From Aliishimia sp039978895 (GTDB taxonomy: Bacteria; Pseudomonadota; Alphaproteobacteria; Rhodobacterales; Rhodobacteraceae), in the NCBI GenBank assembly GCA_039978895.1, contig JBDWAL010000018.1, positions 62,001 to 126,000 of the forward strand: 64,000 bases of DNA, in the 5' to 3' direction. Below, in pieces: positions 42,556 through 51,516 of the stretch. The notes under the pieces were generated by a model. The model was given only the letters and a program-made list of their open reading frames with translations. It was not told the origin of the DNA and made no database searches. The position numbers and the translations under genes are program-made. The first letter of the stretch is position 1, and every line of letters starts with the position of its first letter.

Positions 42556-43047
42556 TTCCGGCCCGCATTGGGCATAAAACCTGCCCCTGATCCGGCATCA
42601 AACAACACAACTTTGTCGTCAAACCGCAAAAGCATCAGGTTGCATGGCAGCGGCACTTGATCTGTGTTGATGTCATGGGCGGCAAGGATCTTGTCCAATT
42701 GAGGTTGCGGCAGACCGTCAAAAACATGGACCCGGGCAGGACCAAATGGCCATCATTGACGCTGGTGATCTGGTCGTGAACCAGGGTTAATGTGGTTTGC
42801 ACGAATGACAGGGCAGGGGTTTGACACGATAGGCTGCCACCGAAGCCCGCAAGAACATGTCGTCTGGTGAGGTCTATGTGAGATCCCATGATAAATTCGA
42901 CGTCTTGAATGTGATATTTCTGATGGCAAAAGCCAAGCTATACTGTGGGGACGACTTGAGCTGCTTTTGATGATGCCCGGTGAAATCGATTAAAACTCAA
43001 GATATCAATTCCTTGACAGGTGGGCCCATGTCAGGGATGCTCAAATT

Positions 43048-43431
43048 ATGAGCAGTTTAAGAACGCTGAAAATAGCGCTTGTTGTTTCCACACTCGTTGG
43101 TGGCCCAGTCCTTGCGCAAAGCAACATCGCTTTGGTTTTTGCCGGTTGTGTTGGCCGGATGTCGGCCGAGATGGAGCATGCTTGGTTGTTGGGCGATCCC
43201 GAAGCGGACCGCCATAAGGCGCTTAGATCTACATTTTTGACTTTGCTCGACGCCACGATGCCCGCCGGAACCGGGCGGGATATGTTGAACCACCGGATTG
43301 ATGTGAAGCTCGCACATTCCTCACTTTTGACAACAGCGCGGTTTGAAAGTGACGTAGAACGGGCGAATGCTGCAAAAAGCATCGCTGTTCGCCACGTTTC
43401 GACCTGCCGAAAGATGCTTTTGGACAGTTAG
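43048..43431 (+). CDS. Small exported protein of unknown function
   Basis: This 127-residue protein has a clear signal peptide (MSSLRTLKIALVVSTLVGGPVLA, cleavage before QSN). The mature part is mainly helical with two cysteines (FAGCVGRMS near the start and STCRKML near the end) that could form a disulfide. I do not recognise a family. It stands alone between the sox remnants and the urea-transport operon, so context gives no function. Confidence 0.65.
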   Translation: MSSLRTLKIALVVSTLVGGPVLAQSNIALVFAGCVGRMSAEMEHAWLLGDPEADRHKALRSTFLTLLDATMPAGTGRDMLNHRIDVKLAHSSLLTTARFESDVERANAAKSIAVRHVSTCRKMLLDS

Positions 43432-43720
43432 CGGCCAAATCCATCCGTAATGCGATGCATTATTGAGCGAAAACAAATTCAACGGTTAAAAATTAGGCTT
43501 TGGTTTTCGGCGCCGTCTGCAATCGCGCCAAACGACTCCATCCCAAACGCAAAACCCCATAACCAAAAGGCAGGTCATTACTGACCGAACCTAAAACGTG
43601 CGAAGCGACCCGGCCTAGGAACCATCGTAACCTCGCACGCCGCAAATCATTGCGTAAGGGGCATATGCGCACGTTTAACGAGCTTCGCAAGGCCTCTGCG
43701 TATCGTAGAAAGGAATTACG

Positions 43721-44995
43721 ATGTCAAAGAAACTGCTCAGCACCACAACGGCGCTTGTTATGGCGGCCGCGCTGCCAGCTCTGGCGGATTGCCCGATTAA
43801 AGTAGGCGTTCTGCACTCATTGTCCGGCACAATGGCAATTTCCGAAACCACGCTCAAAGACACAATGGAAATGCTTGTTGAGCAACAGAACACCGCAGGC
43901 GGCGTCTTGGGGTGCCAATTGGAAGCGGTTGTTGTTGACCCGGCTTCAGATTGGCCCTTGTTCGCCGAAAAAGCTCGCGAACTTTTGAGCGTTCACGACG
44001 TTGACGTGATCTTTGGCAACTGGACATCTGTTTCGCGCAAATCTGTGTTGCCGGTGATTGAAGAGCTGAACGGCTTGTTGTTCTACCCTGTGCAGTATGA
44101 GGGCGAAGAGAGCTCCAAGAATGTGTTTTACACAGGCGCCGCACCCAACCAGCAAGCGATCCCTGCGACGGATTACTTCTTGGAAGAACTCGGTGTTGAG
44201 AAATTTGCTCTGCTGGGCACCGACTATGTTTACCCGCGCACAACAAACAACATTCTGGAAAGCTACCTGCAGCAAAAAGGCATCGCGCAAGACGATATCT
44301 TTGTGAACTACACACCATTTGGCCATTCTGACTGGTCCAAGATCGTTGCGGATGTCGTGGCGCTTGGTGCGGACGGCAAAAAGGTTGGCGTGATCTCAAC
44401 GATCAATGGTGATGCAAATGTTGGGTTCTACAAAGAACTCGCGGCGGCTGGCATCTCTGCGGATGACATTCCTGTGGTTGCGTTTTCCGTGGGTGAAGAA
44501 GAGCTCGCTGGTTTGGACACATCAAACCTTGTTGGGCACCTTGCAGCTTGGAACTACTTCCAGTCCGCGGAATCTGAAGCCAACGATTCATGGGTTGAAT
44601 CATGGAAAGCCCGCATGGGTGAAGAACGTGTGACCAATGATCCGATGGAAGCCCACTATATTGGCTTCAACATGTGGGTGAATGCAGCGAAAGCCGCAGA
44701 TACCACGGATGTCGATGCCGTGCGCACAGCGATGTACGGGCAGGAATTCCCGAACCTCACAGGTGGTACAGCCGTTATGTTGCCCAACCACCACCTCGCC
44801 AAACCTGTTCTGATCGGAGAAATCCAAGAAGACGGACAGTTTGATATCATCAGCCAGACATCAGAAGTTCCGGGCGATGCATGGACCGACTTCTTGCCTG
44901 AATCCGCTGTGCTGAAATCGGATTGGAAAGAGCTGGGCTGCGGGATGTTCAACACGGACACAAACAGCTGCGTTCAGATCAAATCCAACTACTGA
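43721..44995 (+). CDS. urtA: Urea ABC transporter substrate-binding protein UrtA
   Basis: This 424-residue protein has a signal peptide (ending ALPALA-D) and the UrtA pattern KVGVLHSLSGTMAISETTLKD, FGNWTSVSRKSVLPVIEE, LLFYPVQYEGEESS and GTDYVYPRTTN, which separates urea-binding proteins from LivK. AAAGGA precedes the ATG at proper distance. It captures urea (or short-chain amides) in the periplasm. The 289-bp region upstream must hold the operon promoter; I could not find a convincing sigma-54 or NtrC site by eye. Confidence 0.95.
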   Translation: MSKKLLSTTTALVMAAALPALADCPIKVGVLHSLSGTMAISETTLKDTMEMLVEQQNTAGGVLGCQLEAVVVDPASDWPLFAEKARELLSVHDVDVIFGNWTSVSRKSVLPVIEELNGLLFYPVQYEGEESSKNVFYTGAAPNQQAIPATDYFLEELGVEKFALLGTDYVYPRTTNNILESYLQQKGIAQDDIFVNYTPFGHSDWSKIVADVVALGADGKKVGVISTINGDANVGFYKELAAAGISADDIPVVAFSVGEEELAGLDTSNLVGHLAAWNYFQSAESEANDSWVESWKARMGEERVTNDPMEAHYIGFNMWVNAAKAADTTDVDAVRTAMYGQEFPNLTGGTAVMLPNHHLAKPVLIGEIQEDGQFDIISQTSEVPGDAWTDFLPESAVLKSDWKELGCGMFNTDTNSCVQIKSNY

Positions 44996-45072
44996 TCGAT
45001 ACTTGCCAAAGATGAGGTGGCGCGCGCGACGTTTTGTGCGCGCCCCGATCTCCTAACCAAAGGCTCCCCAAT

Positions 45073-47034
45073 ATGACCTCTTTTGTCCGGCAGATTTTTG
45101 TCTGCTGTCTGGCTTTTTGCGTGTTGGCGACAAGCCTCGTGGCGCAGGATATCCAAGCCCCGATCCAACAGGTGCTGCAAGCGCATGGCGACATCATCCA
45201 AAAATCGTCACGCCGCACCATTGGTCCCGCGATTGACGCGCTAGGGGCAAGCGGGCTTGAGCAAGCGCAAACCGTTTTGCAGCGTTGGCAAGACAAGGAC
45301 ATGTGGTTCGAAAAGGACACTGGGGTGTTCGTGTTCGCCGAAAAAGCAGATGGAAGCAACATTCGGCTATTTGACGTCGCAGATGGGTCCGAGATCGGCG
45401 TCGCCGACAAAAAGATTTACAAACAACTCAAACCAAATTCGGGCATTCGTGGGCTGATTGCAGCCGCCTTGGTACAATTCCAACTTAACGACACCGATCC
45501 TGTCATCCGCGCCACCGCTTTGAATTCAATTGAACGAGACGCCGATGCCTCGCATTTACTTGCGCTGCGCAACACGATTGCGACCGAAACAGACGCGCGC
45601 CTAAAGTCGCGCAAAGAACGCCTTGAACAACTTCTCACGATCCGATTTTCGCAAGACGATGCCGAACGCATCGCAGCCATTGAAGGGTTCGCGGGTGATC
45701 TTGGCGTTGATGTGCGCGCAGCACTCAACCCACTGGTCACAACCAAAATAGATGCCGCCCAAACGGTTCCCGACGACGCATTACCACTTGAGGTCGCGAC
45801 ACCTGCCTTGAGCGCAGATATCGCTTATGCTTTGTTGGTCGAGAAGGGGCTGGCTTTGCCCCAAACCAGTGTTGACGCAATCAAAGACACGCTCATTGCC
45901 AATATCGCAGATGGAGAGATCGCAGGCATTGCAATTGCCACGTTGAACACCGACGCCGCCCGATTTGCAGCCTATGAAGAATTGGCCGCACAGGGAAATG
46001 CTGACCCGCTGGTGACGGATGCAGACGTCGCACAAACTTTGCAGAATTTCCAATTTTTCGCCCAATATATCGGCGCGCCCTTGGCAGTAGCGCAAGCCGC
46101 GCAATCCGCGTTGAGTGACATTGAAGCGGCGGTTGCTTTCAATCAGGCAGCGGATTTGGCTCTGGATGGGATATCGCTCGCGTCGATCTACTTTTTGGCG
46201 GCGATCGGTCTGGCGATTACATTTGGCGTCATGGGGGTGATCAACATGGCCCATGGCGAGTTTATAATGATGGGTGCCTATACCGGATATGTGTTGCAAC
46301 TGTTCGTCCCTGATTACACTCTTTCGATCATACTGGCTATTCCGCTGGCCTTTACGGTCACGTTTGCAGCCGGGGTCGCGATGGAGCGTTTGGTCATCCG
46401 TTGGCTTTATCATCGCCCGCTGGAGACGTTGCTGGCCACGTTTGGGGTTTCGATTGCCTTGCAACAATTGGCCAAGAACATCTTTGGCACCCAAGCCCGT
46501 CCCTTGACGGCACCGGGTTGGCTGGATGGATCATGGGTGCTCAATGACATCGTTTCGATCAGCTACATAAGAATTGCGATCTTCGTCTTGGCGCTGCTGT
46601 TTTTGGGTATGTTTCTTTATGTGATGAACCGCACGCGCCTCGGGCTTGAGGTCCGCGCAGTGACGCAAAACCCGCGCATGGCGGCGTCCATGGGGATCAA
46701 TCCGGACAAGATCAACATGCTCACCTTTGGCTTTGGATCGGGCATTGCTGGCATCGCTGGCGTGGCGATTGGGCTTTATGCGAAAGTCACATCCGAGATG
46801 GGCACAGACTACATCGTTCAAAGCTTTATGACGGTTGTGGTCGGGGGTGTTGGCAACATTTGGGGCACGCTCTTGGGGGCGACGCTGGTTGGGTCGCTGC
46901 AAAAGAGCATCGAATGGCTTAACCCATCCAATACCTTGGCCGCTCAGACCTATATGATCTTGTTTATTATCCTCTTTATTCAATTCAAACCACGCGGGAT
47001 CATTGCGCTCAAGGGGCGGGCGGCGGAGGCGTAA
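45073..47034 (+). CDS. urtB: Urea ABC transporter permease UrtB
   Basis: This 653-residue protein combines a signal-like N-terminus and a ~330-residue periplasmic/helical extension, typical of proteobacterial UrtB, with a LivH-type permease in the C-terminal ~290 residues (GISLASIYFLAAIGLAITFG, INMAHGEFIMMGAYTGY, VVVGGVGNIWGTLLGATL). The ATG at 45073 is preferred over an upstream alternative because the hydrophobic leader starts there. It lies 77 bp after urtA. Confidence 0.93.
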   Translation: MTSFVRQIFVCCLAFCVLATSLVAQDIQAPIQQVLQAHGDIIQKSSRRTIGPAIDALGASGLEQAQTVLQRWQDKDMWFEKDTGVFVFAEKADGSNIRLFDVADGSEIGVADKKIYKQLKPNSGIRGLIAAALVQFQLNDTDPVIRATALNSIERDADASHLLALRNTIATETDARLKSRKERLEQLLTIRFSQDDAERIAAIEGFAGDLGVDVRAALNPLVTTKIDAAQTVPDDALPLEVATPALSADIAYALLVEKGLALPQTSVDAIKDTLIANIADGEIAGIAIATLNTDAARFAAYEELAAQGNADPLVTDADVAQTLQNFQFFAQYIGAPLAVAQAAQSALSDIEAAVAFNQAADLALDGISLASIYFLAAIGLAITFGVMGVINMAHGEFIMMGAYTGYVLQLFVPDYTLSIILAIPLAFTVTFAAGVAMERLVIRWLYHRPLETLLATFGVSIALQQLAKNIFGTQARPLTAPGWLDGSWVLNDIVSISYIRIAIFVLALLFLGMFLYVMNRTRLGLEVRAVTQNPRMAASMGINPDKINMLTFGFGSGIAGIAGVAIGLYAKVTSEMGTDYIVQSFMTVVVGGVGNIWGTLLGATLVGSLQKSIEWLNPSNTLAAQTYMILFIILFIQFKPRGIIALKGRAAEA

Positions 47035-47035
47035 A

Positions 47036-48292
47036 ATGGCACATACATCAACACTTCCAACGCAACGGGCCTTTGTTTTGCGCCATCCATCCGTCGTAAT
47101 CTTCATCGCGGTGCTCGCTGTGTTCACGCTCGGGGTTACGATCCTATCAGAGGGGTTTGGGATCGGTGTGATCTCCACCAGCTTCGTCAAAACCTTGGGC
47201 AAAACACTGTGCTTATGCATGGTCGCATTGGCAATGGATTTGGTCTGGGGCTATTGCGGGATTTTGTCGCTTGGACACATGGCATTCTTTGGCATCGGCG
47301 GCTACGCAATCGGCATGTGGCTGATGTATGCACGCACGGAACTCATTGTGCAAAGCAACCTCACAGCGGCTGCCTTGCCGCCAACCCCACAAGAAATCTC
47401 GGACGGTATTGCCGCGCAAATTTTCGGGGTTGTTGGGGCCTCAGATTTCCCTCCCATTTGGGCCTTTGCCCACTCCTTGCCGTTACAGTTGGCGGCTGTG
47501 GTCTTGGTGCCGGGCCTTTTGGCGTTGATTTTTGGTTGGTTGGCGTTTCGCAGCCGGGTCGCTGGTGTTTACCTGTCCATCTTGACGCAAGCGATGACCT
47601 TGGCCTTGTCTTTGTATCTGTTCCAAAACGACAGCGGTCTTCGTGGCAACAACGGACTATCGGGCTTACAAAACCTGCCCGGGCTGGACAGTGTGCCGCA
47701 ATCCACCGTTTCGATCTTCTTCTTTTGGGCGTCGGCTGTGGCATTGGGCCTTGGCTATGTTCTGTGCGCTTGGGTTGTGTCGGGCAAGTTTGGCTCTGTG
47801 ATCCGTGCGATCCGGGATGACGAAGCGCGCGTGCGATTTTTGGGCTATTCGGTCGAAGCCTATAAGCTGTTCATTTTCACCTTCACCGCGATCATTGCAG
47901 CGGTTGCAGGTGCGCTTTATTACCCTCAAGCGGGTATCATCAACCCGGCTGAGATGGCTCCGATTGCGTCGATTTATTTGGCGGTTTGGGTGGCAATCGG
48001 TGGGCGAGGGCGACTTTACGGCGCGGTCATCGGTGCTGCATTCGTGTCGCTTTTGTCGACATGGTTCACAGGTGGGCAGGCGCCGGATATCAACTTTGGC
48101 TCTTATTCGATCCAATGGGTTGATTGGTGGACGATCCTTTTGGGGCTCTCATTTGTGTGTGTCACCTTGTTTGCGCCGCGCGGGATTGGCGGATTGTTTG
48201 ATCTGATTGCAGACCGCCGCGTGCCTAACCGTCACGGTGCCAGCCTGGGTCCTGATGCAGGCGCGTTACGCGAAAGGGAGGCAGATCAATGA
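47036..48292 (+). CDS. urtC: Urea ABC transporter permease UrtC
   Basis: This 418-residue LivM-type permease has AMDLVWGYCGILSLGHMAFFGIGGYAIG, the coupling region RAIRDDEARVRFLGYSVEAYK and WVAIGGRGRLYGAVIGAAF. A large periplasmic loop after helix 3 (ARTELIVQSN to DFPPIW) is normal for UrtC. It starts one base after the urtB stop, and its end overlaps urtD (ATGA). Confidence 0.94.
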   Translation: MAHTSTLPTQRAFVLRHPSVVIFIAVLAVFTLGVTILSEGFGIGVISTSFVKTLGKTLCLCMVALAMDLVWGYCGILSLGHMAFFGIGGYAIGMWLMYARTELIVQSNLTAAALPPTPQEISDGIAAQIFGVVGASDFPPIWAFAHSLPLQLAAVVLVPGLLALIFGWLAFRSRVAGVYLSILTQAMTLALSLYLFQNDSGLRGNNGLSGLQNLPGLDSVPQSTVSIFFFWASAVALGLGYVLCAWVVSGKFGSVIRAIRDDEARVRFLGYSVEAYKLFIFTFTAIIAAVAGALYYPQAGIINPAEMAPIASIYLAVWVAIGGRGRLYGAVIGAAFVSLLSTWFTGGQAPDINFGSYSIQWVDWWTILLGLSFVCVTLFAPRGIGGLFDLIADRRVPNRHGASLGPDAGALREREADQ

Positions 48293-49029
48293 GCACTTTG
48301 CTAGAAGTCTCGGGCGTGTCCGTGTCGTTTGACGGGTTCAAAGCTATCAACAATCTAACGTTCCAAATCGCAGAAGGTGAAATGCGCGCAGTGATTGGCC
48401 CCAATGGTGCGGGTAAGACGACGTTCATGGATATTGTGACAGGAAAAACGAAGCCGGATTCCGGTCACGTCTTGTGGGGCGAGAAATCAGTATCGCTGCT
48501 GAAAATGTCCGAAAGTCGGATTGCGCAAGAAGGCATTGGCCGCAAGTTCCAACGCCCAACTGTGTTTGAAGACCAAAGCGTGGCGGACAACTTGATGCTG
48601 GCGCTGAAAAAGGATCGCGGTCCGCTATCTGTGCTGCGGTTCAGACCTGCGCGTGAAGACCATGACAAAGTCGCCGAACTCGCAGAGCGGATCGGTTTGC
48701 TGGATGCGGTGCACCGCAAATCGGGTGAGCTGTCCCATGGTCAAAAGCAGTGGCTAGAGATCGGCATGCTCTTGGCGCAAGACCCACGTCTATTGCTAGT
48801 GGATGAACCCGCCGCTGGCATGACCCCGGCAGAACGCGAACATACGACGCAATTGCTGGTCGAGGCGGCCAAAACCCGCGCCGTGGTGGTTGTCGAACAT
48901 GACATGGAATTTGTTCGACGGTTGAATTGCAAAGTGACCGTGCTGCATGAAGGGTCAGTTTTGGCCGAAGGATCGTTGGATCATGTGACCAACAATGAAA
49001 AAGTGATCGAGGTCTACCTTGGGCGATAA
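48289..49029 (+). CDS. urtD: Urea ABC transporter ATP-binding protein UrtD
   Basis: This 246-residue ATPase of the LivG branch has Walker A GPNGAGKTT, GIGRKFQRPTVFEDQSVADN, signature LSHGQKQWLEIGMLL, Walker B LLLVDEPAAGMTPAE and the EHDMEFVRR switch region. It overlaps urtC by four bases and urtE by eleven. Confidence 0.95.
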   Translation: MSTLLEVSGVSVSFDGFKAINNLTFQIAEGEMRAVIGPNGAGKTTFMDIVTGKTKPDSGHVLWGEKSVSLLKMSESRIAQEGIGRKFQRPTVFEDQSVADNLMLALKKDRGPLSVLRFRPAREDHDKVAELAERIGLLDAVHRKSGELSHGQKQWLEIGMLLAQDPRLLLVDEPAAGMTPAEREHTTQLLVEAAKTRAVVVVEHDMEFVRRLNCKVTVLHEGSVLAEGSLDHVTNNEKVIEVYLGR

Positions 49030-49726
49030 ACTTCTCCACATCGATGATCTGACGTTACATTACGGCGGCTCGCAAATTCTGAACGGCATTTCCATGACGG
49101 CGGCAAAGGGCGAAGTCACTTGTGTGATGGGCACCAATGGTGTCGGCAAGACTAGTTTTTTAAAGGCAATTTCCGGGACACATGCGCGTAGCGGGGGCCA
49201 GTACACACTGGACGGAGAGAGCATCACAGGGGCCAACGCGCATTCTTTGGCGCAAAAAGGGGTCGCTTATGTTCCCCAAGGCCGCGAGATTTTCCCGTTC
49301 TTGACCGTGCGCGAGAACCTCGAAACCGGATATGCATGTTTGCCACGTGATCAACATGTTCTACCGGATGAAATCTTCGACCTGTTCCCGATCCTCAAGG
49401 ACTTCCTTAGCCGCAGGGGCGGTGATTTGTCGGGGGGGCAACAACAGCAATTGGCGATTGCACGTGCGTTGATCACACGACCTAAACTGCTTTTGTTGGA
49501 CGAGCCAACGGAAGGCATTCAACCCAACATCATTAAGCAAATTGGCGAAGTTATCAAATTGCTGCGCGATCGCGGTGAGATGGCGATCGTGCTGGTTGAG
49601 CAGTTCTTTGACTTTGCATTTGATCTTGGCGACAGGTTTGTTGTCTTGGAACGCGGGGCGGTAAAGTTGCAAGGCGCCGCAGGTGAAATTGACCGCGACG
49701 TCTTGCATAAAGCTGTGTCGGTTTAG
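49019..49726 (+). CDS. urtE: Urea ABC transporter ATP-binding protein UrtE
   Basis: This 235-residue LivF-type ATPase has Walker A GTNGVGKTS, GVAYVPQGREIFPFLTV, signature LSGGQQQQLAIARAL, Walker B LLLLDEPTEGIQPN and VEQFFDFA, the last typical of UrtE. The only plausible start is a TTG at 49019 inside the urtD end, so translation is probably coupled. It is the last gene of the operon, and the stop is followed after 2 bases by the convergent ligase gene. Confidence 0.94.
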   Translation: MGDKLLHIDDLTLHYGGSQILNGISMTAAKGEVTCVMGTNGVGKTSFLKAISGTHARSGGQYTLDGESITGANAHSLAQKGVAYVPQGREIFPFLTVRENLETGYACLPRDQHVLPDEIFDLFPILKDFLSRRGGDLSGGQQQQLAIARALITRPKLLLLDEPTEGIQPNIIKQIGEVIKLLRDRGEMAIVLVEQFFDFAFDLGDRFVVLERGAVKLQGAAGEIDRDVLHKAVSV

Positions 49727-49728
49727 CG

Positions 49729-51288
49729 TTAGGAAATCTGGCGGTCCCGACCTTCCCAGTATGGCTTGCGCAGCTCCGTCTTGAGAACTTTGTTGGCCCC
49801 AGATAGCGGGAACGCTTCGGTTCTAAATTCAATGCTGCGCGGGCATTTATATCCGGCGATCAGGCTGTGGCAGTGTTTTTGCAGCTCATCTTCTGAGATG
49901 TCAGCGCCGGGATGCAAGATGACCAGCGCATGCACGCTTTCGCCCCACTGCTCGCTTGGGATGCCAATAACAGCACTTGTCGCAACGCTTGGGTGTTGAC
50001 CAATCGCGTTTTCGACTTCGGCAGAATACACGTTTTCCCCCCCCGAAACGATCATATCCTTGACCCGGTCCATCAAGAATATGAACCCGTCTTCGTCCAT
50101 ATATCCCGCGTCGCCCGTCATGACCCAACCGTCGATGATCGTCTCGCTGGTAGCTTTGGGGTTGTTCCAATACCCAAGCATGGTTGTCGGACCCTTCACA
50201 GCGATCTCGCCGACAGATCCTCGTGTGACGTCTTGGTGCGCGTCGTCGACCACTCGGATTTCCACAACGCGTGTTGGCCGCCCCGCAGAGCGAAGTTTGC
50301 CAGATTTGGGACCTTCCAGAACGTGGTAGTCTGTCGGCAAAACAGTCGCGACCGGGCTAAGTTCTGTTTGTCCAAAGGCCTGTAAGAAGGACACATTTGG
50401 GAATTTCTCGAATGCGTCGATCAAAACCGCTTCAGTGACCGGGGACGCGCCATAGGCGATTTGTTCAAGCGATGAGATATCTGTTTGTGCCAGTTTGTCG
50501 CTGGCGAGCACCATTTGCAGCATCACAGGAACCAACAGCGTTTGGCTAGGGCGGTGTGCCTCAATCGCCGCTAGGGTGGCATCAGGCGTAAACATTGGGA
50601 TCACAACATGTGTCCCCATCATATACGTGATGGCCATGAACCAGATCAGGTCGGCTATGTGGAACATTGGGGCGGCATGCAGATAGACGGTGCCGTCTTT
50701 CATGTTGATTTCATGTGCGTTGGCAACCCCGCCCACAAAGAAATTCGTGTGTGACAGCATCACGCCCTTGGGAAAGCCTGTTGTGCCGCCGGTGTAGAAA
50801 ATGCCAGCAAGATCATCCCCGTTACGTCCTGCATCCGTCGCGGGTTCCGCTGCGGCTAGGATTGTTTCATAGTTCAGCATGCCTTCGGGCGTGGCCCCGT
50901 CGCCGCAGTAAATCACTGTTTTTAAGCCAGGAACTTGTGGGCGAAGGTCTTCTGCCACACCTTTAAAGGCCTCATCCACGATCAAAATTTCAGCGCCTGC
51001 ATCATTGAGGGCATAGGCGCATTCGGCCGCGGCCCAACGAATATTCATAGGCATCATCGCGCCGCCGCCCCACACGGTGGCAAAGAAGTATTCGATGAAC
51101 CGATCAGAATTCAGTGACAGCAATGCCACACGGTCACCCGGCTTCATTCCTGCGTTTTGCAACGCGCCTGCAAGTTTTGAAACACGGGTCTGGGTGTCGC
51201 TCCAAGTGTTTTTACGATCTTGAAAAACAGTTGCGATCCCACGCGGATTGATCTGTGCCGCGCGTCTAAGAGCCGTGGTGATTTGCAT
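49729..51288 (-). CDS. AMP-forming acyl-CoA synthetase (fatty-acid/aromatic-acid CoA ligase family)
   Basis: This 519-residue ANL-superfamily enzyme has the P-loop-like FYTGGTTGFPKGVMLSH, the adenine-site GQTELSPVATV, GWVMTGDAGYMDEDGFIF, DRVKDMIVSGGENVY and the C-terminal catalytic Lys region SGANKVLKTELRKPYW. It activates a carboxylate as an acyl-adenylate and transfers it to CoA. Substrate (medium/long-chain fatty acid or other) is not clear. The ATG at 51288 is used; the longer frame lacks family residues. It converges on urtE with almost no gap and is divergent from the glycosyltransferase operon. Confidence 0.9.
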   Translation of the reverse strand: MQITTALRRAAQINPRGIATVFQDRKNTWSDTQTRVSKLAGALQNAGMKPGDRVALLSLNSDRFIEYFFATVWGGGAMMPMNIRWAAAECAYALNDAGAEILIVDEAFKGVAEDLRPQVPGLKTVIYCGDGATPEGMLNYETILAAAEPATDAGRNGDDLAGIFYTGGTTGFPKGVMLSHTNFFVGGVANAHEINMKDGTVYLHAAPMFHIADLIWFMAITYMMGTHVVIPMFTPDATLAAIEAHRPSQTLLVPVMLQMVLASDKLAQTDISSLEQIAYGASPVTEAVLIDAFEKFPNVSFLQAFGQTELSPVATVLPTDYHVLEGPKSGKLRSAGRPTRVVEIRVVDDAHQDVTRGSVGEIAVKGPTTMLGYWNNPKATSETIIDGWVMTGDAGYMDEDGFIFLMDRVKDMIVSGGENVYSAEVENAIGQHPSVATSAVIGIPSEQWGESVHALVILHPGADISEDELQKHCHSLIAGYKCPRSIEFRTEAFPLSGANKVLKTELRKPYWEGRDRQIS

Positions 51289-51516
51289 GTGTTTGCTTCC
51301 CAAATACCGCGCGGATTGCGCCGCATTACACTGGGGTTGTGGGCCAACATATGTCAACTCCGACGTCCGTCGGGGACATATCGAGACCAACACCTTAGGT
51401 TAATTGGTTAATAAAAAGTAAAGCAATTTGATGTTTCCCGAAATGGCCCAATGCCAGCCCGATTGCAGCCACAAAGCGTGACTAGGACACAATCAAGCTG
51501 TTCGGAGTCACCCTTA

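Larger units (their letters stand above)
41943..42889 (-). pseudogene. Metallo-beta-lactamase-fold hydrolase, multiply frameshifted
   Basis: One ~315-residue hydrolase can be followed through three frames: an N-terminus with a degraded leader (from 42889; ITSVNDGHLVLPGSMF), a shift near 42720 (T5 run), then DKILAAHDIN to the HxHxDH motif FTHAHPDHLWG and EWDYWTNPNTV, a shift caused by a 16-bp tandem duplication at 42275-42306, then IKPGHEILSGVMSHATPGHMSFEI, a shift near 42185, and VGGDVIGNHHVAFAQPSW to GYHLPHGGLG and the C-terminus. At least four frame changes are needed. It sits just upstream of the SoxH-like gene on the same strand and may be a soxG-type companion; that assignment is tentative. 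Confidence 0.82.

Noticed and set aside
29868..42889. Sequencing or assembly error as the general cause of all sox lesions
   Set aside because: Three lesions fall in homopolymers, but the others (loss of the soxV Cys region, the soxA deletion, the 16-bp duplication, the stop in soxT, ligand substitutions) do not, and long genes elsewhere in the window show no frame breaks.
29868..42889. Insertion sequence or phage cause for the sox damage
   Set aside because: No transposase, terminal inverted repeats or target-site duplications are visible; the lesions are small indels and substitutions.
43432..43720. NtrC/sigma-54 promoter for the urt operon
   Set aside because: Urea transport is often nitrogen-controlled, but I could not find a convincing TGGCAC-N5-TTGC element.
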